A DNA stretch of 64,000 bases from JACKBK01 sp963707275 (GCA_963707275.1 CAVPPH010000006.1:186001-250000), one strand, 5' to 3'; counted from the stretch's first letter, positions 49,409 to 60,509 are shown. Translations and numbers: made by a program. Notes: generated from the sequence alone by a model not told the origin.

Positions 49409-50608
49409 ATGCTGGAACTAAACAAACTGACAAAGCAGGTGGACGGCATGGCCGAAGCGCTGGCGGGCCAGCGTGACCGGCAACGCAAGGCCACCGAAGC
49501 TGCCCGCGAACTGCTGCTGAAGCACGCGCAGGTTACCGATGAACTACGCGCGAAGATCGAACGAGCCGGCGAGGTCGATGAAAGCTGGCGCGGCGCGGAC
49601 CCGCTGGGTGACGACCTCAACGAACGCTTCCAGACGCCACAGGACGGCCCGCCAGCCACGCTGGTGGCCAGTGACGGATCGCAGATCTACCCCGACACGC
49701 ACGCGATCGCTCTCTACTACCTGACCAACATTGGCACGATCGTGCTGCGTCAGGGCAGCGGCGAAGCGCCGCTGGTCGCCACCGAGCCAATCTTGCGCAT
49801 GGCTGAGGATGACCCGCTCGAAGAACAGGACCAGGACCGCGTCGACGCGGACGAAGTGAACCTGCGTCGTGACCTGCGCGAGGTCGAGGCGCTGGCCGCG
49901 CTGGCCCGCAGCGAGCGCGAGAAGCTGAGCGGTGACATGGATCGCGTGGTGGTGGCGCTGGCCGATGGGCCGCTGCTGCCGTGGATGCCGCAACGCCTGA
50001 CCGACCGGGAGCAAACACAGCACGTCAAGCAGTTCACCGCTCCGCTGGACGACATGCGCGCCAGCTATGCGGTGCCGCTGGGCTACGTCGACCGGCCGCG
50101 CAGCGCCAACGTGTTGCGGTTATTACATTTGGCAGGGCTGCCCTTCGACGCAATCACCAAAGAAACGCTGCGCCAGAGGGGCGTTCAAGAGCCTCAGCGA
50201 CGCCGGACTGTTTCAGGACCTGCTGCCCGGCCAGCGCACCGCCCTCTTCGCAGCGACCTCCGAGATCAACGCTAACTTCGACAACGCAGGACATCGAATT
50301 TATTTCTGTTACATGAACGTCGCGACCGAACCGGGCGAAAAGCGGACGCGCATGGTGCGCATCGAGACGCCGGTGTGGATTGCCGACCGATCCGGCGCGG
50401 CTGGAAGCAGCCCTTGACAGCGGTCTGGTCCGACTGTCGCTTGCTGGAGTATCCTTATCTTCTGACGCGAGCGCACGAGTTGGCGCTGGTTACCAGACAG
50501 GAAAAGGACACACTGGAACAGATGCTGCGCACCGGAATGATGCGGCTGGAGATGCGGGTCGAAGAGTCGCCCAAGGCGACGACCAAACGGGTAGTGGGTG
50601 GAAGGTGA
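49409..50608 (+). CDS. nurA: NurA-type 5'-3' nuclease (frameshifted)
   Basis: About 400 residues. An N-terminal coiled-coil precedes TLVASDGSQIYPDTHA, the NurA metal-binding Asp motif; VVVALADGPLLPW supplies the second Asp and YPYLLTRAHELALVT the conserved C-terminal His motif. Indels near 50180, 50390 and 50430 split the gene. NurA is a dimeric RNase-H-like nuclease that, with the HerA translocase, resects DNA ends. The GTG of the next gene overlaps its stop. Confidence 0.85.
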
Positions 50609-51216
50609 CAACTATGGAAAACGTACCAGAAGCGCGCGTCCTGGGACGCATCCTGCGTGCCAGCACAGCCAGCTTTACCGCCGGTTGCCGGACGCTGGAG
50701 GCGGATCTGCCGGTTTTCGGCTCCCTGGTGCAGGCTGAACGCAGCGACGGGTCGGCCATCTACGGCCTGATCCACGACGTGCGGGTGGACGACGACCCCT
50801 TCGTGCGCCAACTGATCGCGGCCGGCGACCTGACCGAGGAATACGTGGAGGATCAGCGCCAGCGCCGCCAGGTTCCGGTCGAGGTAGTGGTTCTGGTAGT
50901 TGGCGGGCGCGGGCGCGACGGGCGTATCTTCCACGTTCTGCCGCCGCAGCCGCCAACCACGCTGAGCTGGGTCACGGTTTCGTCCGACGACGAAGTGCGC
51001 CAGTTCGGCCAACAGTTGACCTTCATGCGCACCGTGCTGAACGCTGTTGAAGCACCCGGTGACGAACTGCTGGCGGCCGCGCTGCGCCAGATCGCCGCCG
51101 TGCAAGGCAGCGCCGACCTGGCCAACGCCTACCTGGTGCGCGCCGGCCAGGAGCTGGCCCGACTGCTGGGTCGCGACCCGATGCGACTGGACAGCATTTT
51201 GCAGCGGATGCGATGA
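50605..51216 (+). CDS. Conserved hypothetical protein between nurA and herA
   Basis: 203 residues, GTG start overlapping the nurA stop as GTGA (internal ATG 50614 possible). The N-terminal half is a small beta-barrel-like region (RVLGRILRASTASFTAG, AIYGLIHDVRVDDDPF) reminiscent of the HAS-barrel of HerA; the C-terminal half is helical (QLTFMRTVLNAVEAPGDELL). Its stop overlaps the start of herA by 4 nt. Translational coupling suggests a NurA/HerA accessory subunit; function is not known. Confidence 0.75.
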   Translation: MTTMENVPEARVLGRILRASTASFTAGCRTLEADLPVFGSLVQAERSDGSAIYGLIHDVRVDDDPFVRQLIAAGDLTEEYVEDQRQRRQVPVEVVVLVVGGRGRDGRIFHVLPPQPPTTLSWVTVSSDDEVRQFGQQLTFMRTVLNAVEAPGDELLAAALRQIAAVQGSADLANAYLVRAGQELARLLGRDPMRLDSILQRMR

Positions 51217-53014
51217 GGGAGTACGAAGTGACCAACCAAAATAGCTCAACGACTGATTTTGACGCCGAGTTCGATGCGCTGCCCAGCGCCAGCGTCGGAA
51301 AGCGGTCTTGTCCCCGTTGCCGGTTACCCAACGTCTGGGGGTGGTCATCTCCGGGTCGCTGTCGCGCGGCCTGGAAGTGCGGCTCGACCGGCGCGTGACC
51401 ACAGAGGAGCTGGCAGTCGGCAGCTACGTGGTGATCCGCGGCCAGCAAAAGCGCTTCTTCAGCATGATCACCGATGTCCAGCTTGGCACGGCCAGCGACG
51501 ATCTGCTGCTCAACCCGCCTGACCTGAGCGACCCATTCCTGCGCGAGGTGCATGTCGGCATCAGCACCTTCGGCGTCGTCCACCTCAGCCCGATGCTGGC
51601 GCTGGAGAGACGGCCGAGCCCAAGCCGGTCAAGACGGTGCCCGGCCCATTTCAGCGAGGTGCGCCAGGCCAGCCAGGAGGAGGTCAGCGAGGTCTTCGGC
51701 GAGGAGGGCTATGACAAGGCGCGCGACACCCACTTCTTCCACGTCGGCAACCCGCTGGACATGGAGGACGTCAAGATCACCCTCGACCTGAAGCGGTTCG
51801 TCGAGCGTTCTTCAGGCGTCTTCGGCAAGAGTGGCACCGGCAAGACCTTCCTTAGCCGACTGTTGCTGGCCGGCATCATCCGCGAGAAGGTCGCCGTCAA
51901 CCTGATCTTCGACATGCACAACGAGTATGGCTGGGAGGGCAGCAGCGAGGGCGCTACCAAGCGTGTCAAGGGTCTCAAGCAGATCTTCCCCGGCGGTCAG
52001 GTCAGCATCTTCACGCTGGACGACGAATCCAGCCGGCGGCGCGGCTCCAATCCTGACTTCACGGTGGTCATCGGCTACGATCAGATCGAACCGGACGACC
52101 TGGAGATGTTGCAGGGCATTTTCAACCTGAGCGAGCCGCAGATCGGCGCGATCTATGCGCTGCACCGGCGGCTGGGCAAAAGCTGGCTGGCGAACTTCCT
52201 GGACGACGACTGGATCGATAGCTGGGGCGATCCCGATGACGAGAGCGACGGCCCTGCCAACGGGCTGAAGGCGCTGGCCGACAGCACTCGGCCAGACCTA
52301 TCAGACGCTGGCCGCGTTGCGCCGCCGCTTCGAGCGCTTCCGACCGTTATGGCTTCCTCTCAGGCCAAAGCGCACGACGATGCGGTCGACCGGATCTTCA
52401 AGTACCTCGACGCCGGCACCAGCGTCGTGCTGGAGTTCGGGCGTTACGGCAACATGCTGGACGCCTATATCTTCGTCGCCAACTTCCTGACCCGCCGGCT
52501 GCATCAGAAGTATGTGGAGAAAAAGGAGCGCGCTTTCGGCAACCAGGCCGAGGAACCGACGCCGCTGGTCATCACCATCGAGGAGGCGCACAAGTTCCTC
52601 GACCCGGCCATCGCCAGCAACACCATCTTCGGCACCATCGCCCGCGAGCTGCGCAAGTACAACGTCACGCTGTTCATCGTCGATCAGCGGCCCAGCAAGA
52701 TCGACCCGGAAGTCATGAGCCAGATCGGCACCCGGGTGACGGCGTTGCTGGACGAGGAGAACGACATCCGCGCGGTGCTGATGGGCGTCAGCGGATCGGA
52801 GGGGTTGAAGGAGGTGCTGGCCCGGCTGGACACGCGCCAGCAGGCGCTGATCCTGGGCCACGCCGTGCCGATGCCGGTGGTGGTGCAGACGCGCGCCTAC
52901 GATCTGGAGTTCTACAAGGCCATGGGCTACCACGACGAGGAGGACCTGCCGCAGCGGCTGGCCAGCAACGTCGAGCGTATGCGCGGCAGTGCGGACTTCG
53001 AGGGGTTCGACTAG
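51213..53014 (+). CDS. herA: HerA-type ATP-dependent DNA translocase (frameshifted)
   Basis: About 600 residues. HAS-barrel N-terminus (RLGVVISGSLSRGLEVRLDR), Walker A GVFGKSGTGKTFLSRLL, Walker B LVITIEEAHKFLD, arginine-finger region ELRKYNVTLFIVDQRPS. An indel near 51300 and two pairs of compensating indels (near 51607-51648 and 52288-52355) garble short stretches; correcting them gives family-like residues (ETAEPKPVKTV; RQTYQTLAALRRRFERF). HerA hexamers pump dsDNA through the NurA dimer. Third gene of the operon. Confidence 0.9.
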
Positions 53015-53023
53015 ACACCCAAC

Positions 53024-53428
53024 TCACGAACTGCGGTATGCCTGCTTGCGGGCTTCGCGGTCCTCCCGTGCCCGACGAACGATCTCATGTGCGTCCAGCG
53101 CCAGCACCGGCTCCTCAAAATCAGCGGCCAGTGCAGGGACGGCGACACTGTAGCGAAGACCAGCACCATCGCGCCGCAGGTACCCGATGTCAACCAGATA
53201 GCGCCGCAGCGTGACGTGGTCCAGCATCGTCGCGGCGTCGAACGACTGCAGCCAGCCGGCGATGGCTTCGTTCAACTCCGGCTCGCTGTACGACTCGCGC
53301 TGCATCAGGGAAATGCTCAGGCCGCCCAGAAAGACTATGCGATCCTGGGGCTTTCTCGGATAGTCCAGGCTGCTGCCACTGGCGAATGTCTTGGCGATCG
53401 ACGCTTCGTACTGCGACTGACTGATCAT
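53024..53428 (-). CDS. DUF2087-domain protein
   Basis: 134 residues. LDYPRKPQDRIVFLGGLSIS followed by YSEPELNEAIAGWL and LRRYLVDIGYLRRDGAGLRY is the DUF2087 consensus (a winged-helix-like domain found as C-terminal part of ArsR-type regulators or alone). No DNA-binding HTH precedes it. Ends convergent to herA with a 9-nt gap. Regulatory or accessory role inferred. Confidence 0.82.
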   Translation of the reverse strand: MISQSQYEASIAKTFASGSSLDYPRKPQDRIVFLGGLSISLMQRESYSEPELNEAIAGWLQSFDAATMLDHVTLRRYLVDIGYLRRDGAGLRYSVAVPALAADFEEPVLALDAHEIVRRAREDREARKQAYRSS

Positions 53429-53463
53429 GATCTGCCTCGTTTTCAGTGAAACTCGGTCGACAG

Positions 53464-54027
53464 CTACGGTTGAACGGCAGCCGCGGCCGGGCTGCTGGCT
53501 GCCTGCCATGCCTCCAGCACAGCCTGATGGCGAGGCTCCAGTTTGACCAACGGGCGGCGCGCCGAGAGCAGCGCTTCGGCCTCGCTGAACGTCATGCCGT
53601 GCAGCTTCATCAGGTACGCCGCCAGAATCGTGGCTGACCGGCCGCGGCCCTTGGCGCAGTGCACCAGCACGGTACGCCCCGCGCCAACCTGCTGCACCAT
53701 CCAGTCCACGCCCTGGTCGATCAACGCCGCCGACGGCACCGTCACGTCCAGCGCCTTGAGTTGGATGTAGCTGATGTCGTTCTTGGCATAGAATTCGAGG
53801 TCATCTTCGCGCTCGGCGCGGATGTTGACCACGGCGTTGATGCCGTTCTGAAGCAGGAACTGATAATCGCGGTCGTAATCCGGCGCACCGCCCAGCCACA
53901 GCCCCTCCGACACATCAGTTTCCGGCGCGGGCGTGATCTGGCTGAACCAGACGTGCCCCAGAAGCTTCTCGTAGGTGAAACGGATCGCGGGATACAGCTT
54001 GTCGAAGGCCCAGTGAAACGGGTTCAT
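53464..54027 (-). CDS. Dual-specificity/PTP-like phosphatase
   Basis: 187 residues from ATG 54027. GLWLGGAPDYDRDYQFLLQ and INAVVNIRAEREDD lead to the P-loop VHCAKGRGRSATILAAYL (HCx5R, catalytic Cys and Arg), with the general-acid Asp likely in KALDVTVPS. Family members dephosphorylate tyrosine, serine/threonine or lipid phosphates. A minus-strand TATAAT (54094-54099) lies upstream. Confidence 0.9.
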   Translation of the reverse strand: MNPFHWAFDKLYPAIRFTYEKLLGHVWFSQITPAPETDVSEGLWLGGAPDYDRDYQFLLQNGINAVVNIRAEREDDLEFYAKNDISYIQLKALDVTVPSAALIDQGVDWMVQQVGAGRTVLVHCAKGRGRSATILAAYLMKLHGMTFSEAEALLSARRPLVKLEPRHQAVLEAWQAASSPAAAAVQP

Positions 54028-54328
54028 GATCGCAACGTCTTTCTGCAAACAGTCTGAAAAGCGGACACAGCGGATAGCGACTGGTACCGAGAGATTATAG
54101 CATTCAGGCCGGTATTGGACAGAATCGCGCGGCAATGTCGGGCGGCGCGGGCGTTGTTTGACCTGCCCCGATCGTTGGCCTATAATCGTGGCTGTCGAAC
54201 CACGCCCACCTTCAGCAAACCGAGGACTGACAGTCCTGCTCTTACGGCAAAGTAACTGACGCGTTAGGCCCATCTCTGGCGCACGACAACGAACGTCAGT
54301 CCTGCAAGCAATTACCACCGAAAAACCC
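54028..54328. other. Divergent intergenic region with long 5' leader
   Basis: Divergent promoters for the phosphatase (-10 at 54094-54099, minus) and amidohydrolase (54158-54186, plus). From about 54193 to 54328 lies a leader of roughly 135 nt containing AGGACTGACAGTCCT (self-complementary) and a later ACGTCAGTCCTG. No ORF seen. Confidence 0.55.
54158..54186 (+). promoter_or_regulatory. Strong sigma70-type promoter for the amidohydrolase operon
   Basis: TTGACC (54158-54163), 17 bp, TATAAT (54181-54186). Only one mismatch to consensus overall. Confidence 0.75.
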
Positions 54329-55956
54329 ATGCCCGATCTCATTCTCTTCAACGGTCAACTCTGGACCCAGGACCCCGCGACACCTGCCGCGACTGCGCTG
54401 GCGATTCGCGACGGACGATTTCTGGCCGTCGGCAGCGACGACGGCATCCGCGCGTTGCGCACCAGTCGCACGCGGCTGATCGACCTCGGGAGCCGGCGCG
54501 TCCTGCCCGGCCTCACCGACGCGCACTTCCACTTCCGCGGCTGGGCCATGGGCCGGCAGCGGCTGCGGCTGGCCGGCCTGCCCTCACTGGCAGCCGTAGT
54601 CGATTCGGTGGCGGCCGTGGCGCAGACCACGCCATTAGGACGATGGATCCGCGGCCAGGGCTGGAACGAGACCAACTGGCCCGAACGTCGCTTCCCGACC
54701 CGCCACGATCTGGATGTCGTTGCCGCGGACTTGCCTGTATACCTGGTGCGCAGCGATCTGCATCTGGCCGTTGCCAACTCGGCCGTGCTGCGGCTGGCAG
54801 GCATTTCCGCCGCGACACCTGACCCGCCGGCCGGTGTCATCGACCGTGACGCGGCCGGCCAGCCTACCGGCGTGCTGCGCGACGAGGCCATGAAGCTGGT
54901 CGATGCGGTGATTCCCCATGCCGGCGAAGAAGACGTCGACGCGGCAATGCGCAGCGCGATCGCCGAAGCCCACCGGTTGGGGCTGACCGGCATCCACGAC
55001 TTTCGCTCCACCGGCATCGTCGAAGGCCAGACCGCGTGGGCGACCTGGCAGCGACTTTGGGCGCGCGGCGAACTGAATCTGCGCGTCTGGAGCCACATCG
55101 CCGGCGACGCGCTGGATGGCGCGATCGACCTCGGTCTTCGCACCGGCTTCGGCGACGACCGGCTGCGCGTGGGCGGTCTCAAGCTGTTCTCCGACGGCTC
55201 GCTGGGTGCGCGCACGGCCTGGATGCTGGAACCGTACCGCGACGGCGGCGCTGGCCTGCCGATTGTGCCGATGGACGAGATCGCCGACAAGGTGGAACGG
55301 GCGCACGCGGCCGGCATTTCGGTGGCGATCCACGCCATCGGCGACCGGGCCGTGCGCGAGCTGCTGGATGTCTTCAGCGAAGTGCTGCCCCGGGCGCGCG
55401 CAGCAACCGGCACGCAGCCGCTGGCGCCGCACCGCATCGAGCACGTCCAGCACAGCCACCCGGAGGATCTCCGGCGGTTGGGCGAGCTAGGCCTGGTGGC
55501 CTCGGTGCAGGCGATCCACATGGAAGACGACATCGGCCTGGTGGAGCGGGCCATCGGCGAAGAACGCGCCCGGTGGACCTACGCCTTCCGCACATTGCTG
55601 GACAGCGGCGCGGTGCTGGCGCTGGGTTCGGACTGTCCCGTGGCCAGCCCGAACCCGTTCGAGGGAATTCACGCCGCGGTGGCCCGCCAGCAACTCAACG
55701 GCCAGCCGGCCGGCGGCTGGCAGCCCGAACAGCGTCTGACGGTAGCGGAAGCGGTGGCAGGCTACACCAGCGGCCCAGCCTACGCGGCCGGCTTATCGGA
55801 CCGGCTGGGCAGCATCACGCCCGGCAAGCTGGCCGATCTGGTGGTGCTGGACCGCGACATCTTTGCCGTGTCGCCCTGCCGAGATTGCCCGCACGCCAGG
55901 CTGTCATGACCGTATTCGACGGCCAGGTCGTGCACAGCGCAGGAGGAATCGATTGA
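54329..55956 (+). CDS. YtcJ-like amidohydrolase (frameshifted 3' end)
   Basis: About 542 residues. N-terminal beta-sandwich (DLILFNGQLWTQDP), metal motif VLPGLTDAHFHFRGW, RGQGWNETNWPERR, the later HAIGDRAVRELL and HRIEHVQHSHPEDL (His ligands), LALGSDCPVASPNPFEGIHA (Asp) and ITPGKLADLVVLDRD, all typical of the amidohydrolase-3 (YtcJ) family. An indel near 55885 shifts the tail; corrected it ends VHSAGGID at 55956. Acts as a metal-dependent hydrolase on C-N bonds; substrate unknown. Confidence 0.9.
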
Positions 55957-56776
55957 ACCTGGACGACATGTCACACAAAGCCGGCGATCCCGCGTTACAT
56001 CTCCGGCGTCTATAACTACTGCGACAGCTGGTGTGAGCGCTGCGCGTTCACCGAGCGTTGCCTGAATTACGCCATGCGCCGCGACTTCGAGGAGATGGTC
56101 GAGGAAGGCCCGCGAAGAACGCGCGGAGGATGAAGCGCTGGCTGCGCTGCTCGATACGATGGAAATCGATCTGAAGAGTTCGACGACCCTCGAGACGAAG
56201 AACAAGAACTGGCCGACCCGGACGATGTGGGAGATGGATGAGATCATGGTCGAGGAAGAGCGGATTCGCCAGCGGGTCGAGAAACACCCGCTGATCCAGG
56301 CCGCCAAAGCCTACATTGACATGGCCAACGACTGGTTCGAGTTCGAGCACGGCCAGGAACGGCTGGCCAGCGGCCCGGTGCTGCTGGTTGAACCAGAGCT
56401 GGTCGCGATGACTTCGAGACGCAGTGCTGAAGAGTGTCGGGATGCGGTCGAGATGATCCGCTGGTACCTGTTCTTCATCTCACGTCAAGATCCAGCGCGC
56501 GTTGCACTCGATTGGAGAGCGAAGCGCAGCGACCCGGACTTCTGGGCGGACATGCCCAGAGACTCCGACGGCACCGCCAAGATCGCCCTGATCGCCATCG
56601 ATCGTTCAACCGGCGCCTGGGCGACGTTGATGAACGCCTACCCGGAGCGACGGACCATGACCCTGCCGATCCTGGCCTTGCTGACACGGCTGCGCCACGA
56701 CCTCGAAGTGGAGTTCCCCGCCGCCTGGGCCTTCATTCGCCCCGGCTTCGACGAATCCGACGAAGACCAGGACTGA
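55953..56776 (+). CDS. Conserved hypothetical protein with N-terminal Cys cluster (frameshifted)
   Basis: About 273 residues. TTG 55953 is preferred: AGGAGG lies 6 nt upstream and the codon overlaps the amidohydrolase stop. Correcting indels near 55978 and 56107 gives YISGVYNYCDSWCERCAFTE followed by RCLNYAM, a CxxxCxxC...C cluster that suggests metal or Fe-S binding. A helical, acidic region follows (EIMVEEERIRQRVEKHPLIQ), then DSDGTAKIALIAIDRSTGAW and a C-terminal TLPILALLTRLRHDLE. Similar Cys-rich openings occur in uncharacterised proteins of several phyla; no function assigned. Confidence 0.7.
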
Positions 56777-56852
56777 CGCGTTTCACCCTGTCCACTCCGC
56801 TTCGCAGCGCGACTGCCGAAGGCGTTTGCGATCACCATATCACCCACTCACC
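56777..56852. repeat. Block B-like repeats upstream of sbcD
   Basis: TTCACCCTGTCCAC and ATCACCATATCACCCACTCA resemble the TCACCTTGTCACCC words elsewhere, ending directly at the next ATG. A looser match than at 35157 or 37848. Confidence 0.45.
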
Positions 56853-58107
56853 ATGACCCATCCACCCATCCGCTTGCTGCACATCGCCGACATCCACATC
56901 GGCATGGAGAACTACGGTCGTCTTGATCCGCAAACCGGGATCAACGGCCGCGTTATGGACTTCCTGCGCCGGCTGAGCGATGCCGTAGACTACGCGCTGG
57001 ACCACGAGATCGACGTCGTGATCTTCGCCGGCGACGCCTACAAGACGCGCGACCCCAACCCGACCTACCAGCGCGAGTTCGCCCGGCGCATGAAGCGACT
57101 GGCCGACGCCGGCATCCCGGTGGTCATGCTGGTCGGCAATCACGACCTGCCGGCGGTCGCCCAGCGCGCCACCAGCATCAGCATCTTCAGCACCCTGGAC
57201 GTGCCCAACATCATCGTGGGTGACCGGGAGCAAGTGTGGCAGATCACCTGCCGCCGCGGCCAGCCGTTGCAGGTTGCCACCGCGCCCTATCCGTTGAAAA
57301 GCCGCCTGCTGGCCGAGGAGGACAACCGCGGCAAGTCGATTGCCGAGATCGACCGGCCTGCTGCAAGCGGCGCTGGTCGAGAACATTCGCGCCATGGCCG
57401 CCGAGGCGCGCCTAGCAGCCCGACGTTCCGGCCGTGCTGACCGGCCATTTCAGCGTCCAGGAAGCCAGCCAGGGTTCCGAACGCAACATCATGATCGGGC
57501 GCGACGTGGCCGTGCCGACGCAGCGCGCTGGCCGATCCGCACCTGGGATTACGTCGCGCTGGGCCACATCCACAAGCACCAGAGCCTCAACCGCGACCAG
57601 CATCCGCCGGTGATCTACAGCGGCAGCATCGAGCGCATCGACTTCGGCGAGGAGCACGAGCCCAAGGGCTGGGTGCTGGCGACGATCGAACGACGGCACA
57701 GACCGACTGGCAGTTCGTGCCAGTCTACAAACTCCCTGCCCGTCCCTTTGTCACCATCAAGCTGGACGTGCGTGAGGAAGAGGGTGACCCGACGCCAGCG
57801 GTGCTGGCAGCTATCGAGCGACGCGATCTCGACATGGCGGTTGTGCGGCTGGTGCTGCGCCTGCGGGACGACCAGGAGACGCTGCTGCAACGAACGCGAG
57901 GTGCTGCGCGCATTGCAGGGTGCCTACTACGTGGCGGGCATCAACAAGGATGTGGAGCGGGCCGAACGCCAGCGGCTGGGCGGTGTCTCGGTGGAAACGC
58001 TGTCGCCGCAAGAGTTGCTGACGCGTTACTTCGAAGTCAAGGGTGTGCCGGCGGAGCGGGCCGAGACGCTTCTGCACTACGCAGATGAGATCATGGCAGG
58101 AGAATAA
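56853..58107 (+). CDS. SbcD/Mre11-family exonuclease subunit (frameshifted)
   Basis: About 417 residues. Calcineurin-like phosphoesterase motifs in order: LLHIADIHIG (DxH), VVIFAGDAYKTRDPN (GD), VMLVGNHDLP (GNHD) and VALGHIHKHQ (GH.H). The C-terminal part with AERQRLGGVSVETLSPQELL matches the capping-domain end. Indels near 57355, 57415, 57520, 57700 and 57890 interrupt it. SbcD/Mre11 processes DNA ends with the SbcC/Rad50 ATPase, which is not in the window. Lies 4 kb from nurA-herA. Confidence 0.85.
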
Positions 58108-58114
58108 ACACGCA

Positions 58115-58944
58115 ATGACAACGTCCGGCAACCTCACACTAATGGCTGTCTTCGCCCACCCCGACGACGAAGCGTTCGGCACGGGCGGCACGCTGGCGCG
58201 CTACGCGGCCGAGGGATGTGACGTTTACGTCGTCACGGCGACCCGCGGCGAAGCTGGCGAGATTGCCGAACCTGACATGGCGACAAAAGCCAACCTGCCA
58301 TTGGTTCGTGAGCGCGAGCTACGCTGTGCCTGCCAGCAGTACGGCGCACATCCGCCCATTTTCCTGGACTACCTGGATGGCCAGCTCACCGTGGTGCATC
58401 AGGGCCAGGCGGTCGGCAAGCTGGTCAGGCTGATTCGCCAGCTCAAGCCGGACGTGCGTGGTGACGTTCGGTCCAGACGGCATCTACGGCCATTACGACC
58501 ACATCGCAGTGCATCGCTGGGCAACAATCGCCTATGACCTGGCAGCCGACCCGGACTGCTTCCCCGATCTTGACTTGTGCGAGCCACATCAGATACAGAA
58601 GCTCTACTACCGGGTCTCTTCCCAGAGAATCGCTGGATGCGCGCCGGCAAAACAGCCAGCGCCCTGCGGTGATGATGGACGGCGTGCCATTCCCCTTCGT
58701 TGGCGTACCGATGCACCAAATTACCACCGTGATCGACGTGAGCGATTTCGTGGACGCCAAGCTGCGCGGCATCCTCTGCCACGCGACGCAGATTGGCCGC
58801 AACAACCGCTACGTGGAGACGCCCGACGAGGTGCTCAACGACCCCTGGTTTCGCCAGGAGACATTCGCTCTGGCGCGTGCGACCGTTGCGTGGCCTGATG
58901 GTGTCGAAAGAGACTTGTTTACGGACTTGCGTCAACCGAGGTGA
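58115..58944 (+). CDS. LmbE/PIG-L-family deacetylase (frameshifted)
   Basis: About 275 residues. MAVFAHPDDEAFGTGGTLAR carries the Zn-binding AHPDDE motif; VTATRGEAGEIAEPD follows, and FGPDGIYGHYDHIAVHRW gives the His-rich second motif (HxDHxA). Indels near 58458 and 58640 split it. Members deacetylate N-acetylglucosamine-containing conjugates (mycothiol, GPI, bacillithiol intermediates) or other amides. It follows sbcD by 8 nt; its substrate is not determined. Confidence 0.88.
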
Positions 58945-59013
58945 CAAGCACTTCGAGCGTTGTAAACCTGTCAGACAGGTATTGGTGCGAGACACTGTCA
59001 CCAGAGGAGAGTC

Positions 59014-59045
59014 AAACACGCCGGCACAAATGTGCCGGCGTGTTG
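59014..59045. terminator. Hairpin between convergent genes
   Basis: AACACGCCGGCACA and TGTGCCGGCGTGTT pair perfectly over a short AA-rich loop, between the LmbE gene (+) and the subtilase (-). T-tracts are weak, so it may be a Rho-independent terminator of low U content or a structural repeat. Confidence 0.55.
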
Positions 59046-59081
59046 ATTCAGTGTTGGGAGAGGTTTGAAACGTGCGTCCGG

Positions 59082-60444
59082 CTATCTTGCCAGCGCTAGC
59101 GCAAAGAACGCGGATGACATACACACCACACAGATACACAACAGCACCAGGATGGCAATGACGATCCAGAGCGTGCAACTCGTCCCGGTCCCCTGCGCCG
59201 ACGTACCGCCGCCGAAGGGCGAACACCCGCCTGGCTCCGGAGGAGGCGGCGGTGGTGGGGGTGGCGGCGGCGGGGGCGGTGGCGGTGGTGGCGGTGGCGG
59301 ACTGGCTGCCCAGTCGTTGGCTGCGATGATATCCCCGCGCCCACGGCCCTGGGTGTTGGCGTCCAGTCCCAGGTTGATGGCCGTTTCCATCAGGCGCTGC
59401 TTGATCTGCGCAGGCGTGCTGCCGGGATGGGCCTGCAGGAGCAGCGCGGCCGCTCCGGCCGCGTGCGGCGTCGCCATGCTCGTACCCGACGCCGACGTAT
59501 ATCGCGCATCCACCGGCGAACCCATGGACGTGCCCTGCGCACGCGCGGCGATTATCTGGCTGCCGGGGAAGCAGACATCCGGCTTGACGCGGCCATCGCT
59601 GGTCGGCCCGCGCGACGAGAAGCTGGTGACGTTGTCGTTGTCGTCGGTCGCGCCGATCGGTGATGACGTTGTGCGCGCAGCCGGGTGAGCCCACCGTGCG
59701 CGCGTCGGGGCCGGCGTTGCCGCCGGCCACACAGACCACCACACCCTGGTTGACCGCCTCGTCGCACAGCGTGGACAGCGCGTCGCTGCCGTCGCAACTG
59801 GTGGATGAACCGAGCGACAGGTTGATCACCTGCGCGCCCGCTGCACGGCCCACTCAACGCCGGCCATGACGTTGCTGGTCATGCCGCTGCCGTTGTCGGC
59901 CAGCACCTTGGCCACCAGCAGCTTGGCCTCAGGCGCGACGCCGATGTAGCGGCCGGCCGAGGCCGCGCCGCTGCCCAGAATCGTGCTGGCAACGTGGGTG
60001 CCGTGGCCGTGGCCGTCCCGCCCGGCGCCGGTGGGATTGGTGAAGTCGCGTACCGCGAGGATACGGGTGTCGAAGTCGGGATGGTCGGGATCGATGCCGG
60101 TGTCGACGACGGCGACCTTGACCCCGTCGCCGTCGAAGCCCAGGTTCCACATCTGCGGCGCGCGCACCTTGGGCACCGAAACGTCGAGCATGGTGTGAAC
60201 GGGCAGGTCTTCCCAGATCTGCACCACGGCGGGCGACTGCTGCAGCGCCATCAATGCTTCCGGCGTGCCCAACACAACCTGGGCGGGTATCAGCTCAAAC
60301 TGCTGGCCCAGTTCGAGATCCGAACTCGCCGGCTGACAATTCGTTGACGGTAGCCATAGCCCCGGCATCGGCGTAGCGGACGATGACCTGAACGGGCTGG
60401 TCGGCGGGCGTGGCTGCCACTGGTGACAAAGACATTTCGCTCAT
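59082..60444 (-). CDS. Membrane-anchored subtilisin-like serine protease (frameshifted)
   Basis: About 450 residues from ATG 60444 (AGGAGG upstream). An N-terminal I9-like region (VIVRYADAGAMATVNELSAG) precedes the S8 triad: VAVVDTGIDPDHPD (Asp), GHGHGTHVAS (His) and SGTSMATPHAAGAA (Ser). The oxyanion Asn is probably in VAGGNAGPDARTVG. Indels near 60330, 59835 and 59665 break it. After the catalytic domain comes a run of about 22 prolines, PEPGGCSPFGG and a C-terminal helix (WIVIAILVLLCICVVCM): a polyproline stalk anchoring the protease. No N-terminal Sec signal is evident. Confidence 0.85.
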
Positions 60445-60509
60445 AAGGCCTCCTGGGAAGTCTGTAAATCGGGGTTTCTATCGACTATGAACGACGACGT
60501 GGACTGTTT

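Noticed and set aside
59238..59304. GGC/GGT-rich tract as a G-quadruplex regulatory element
   Set aside because: It encodes the polyproline stalk on the other strand; composition follows from Pro codons.
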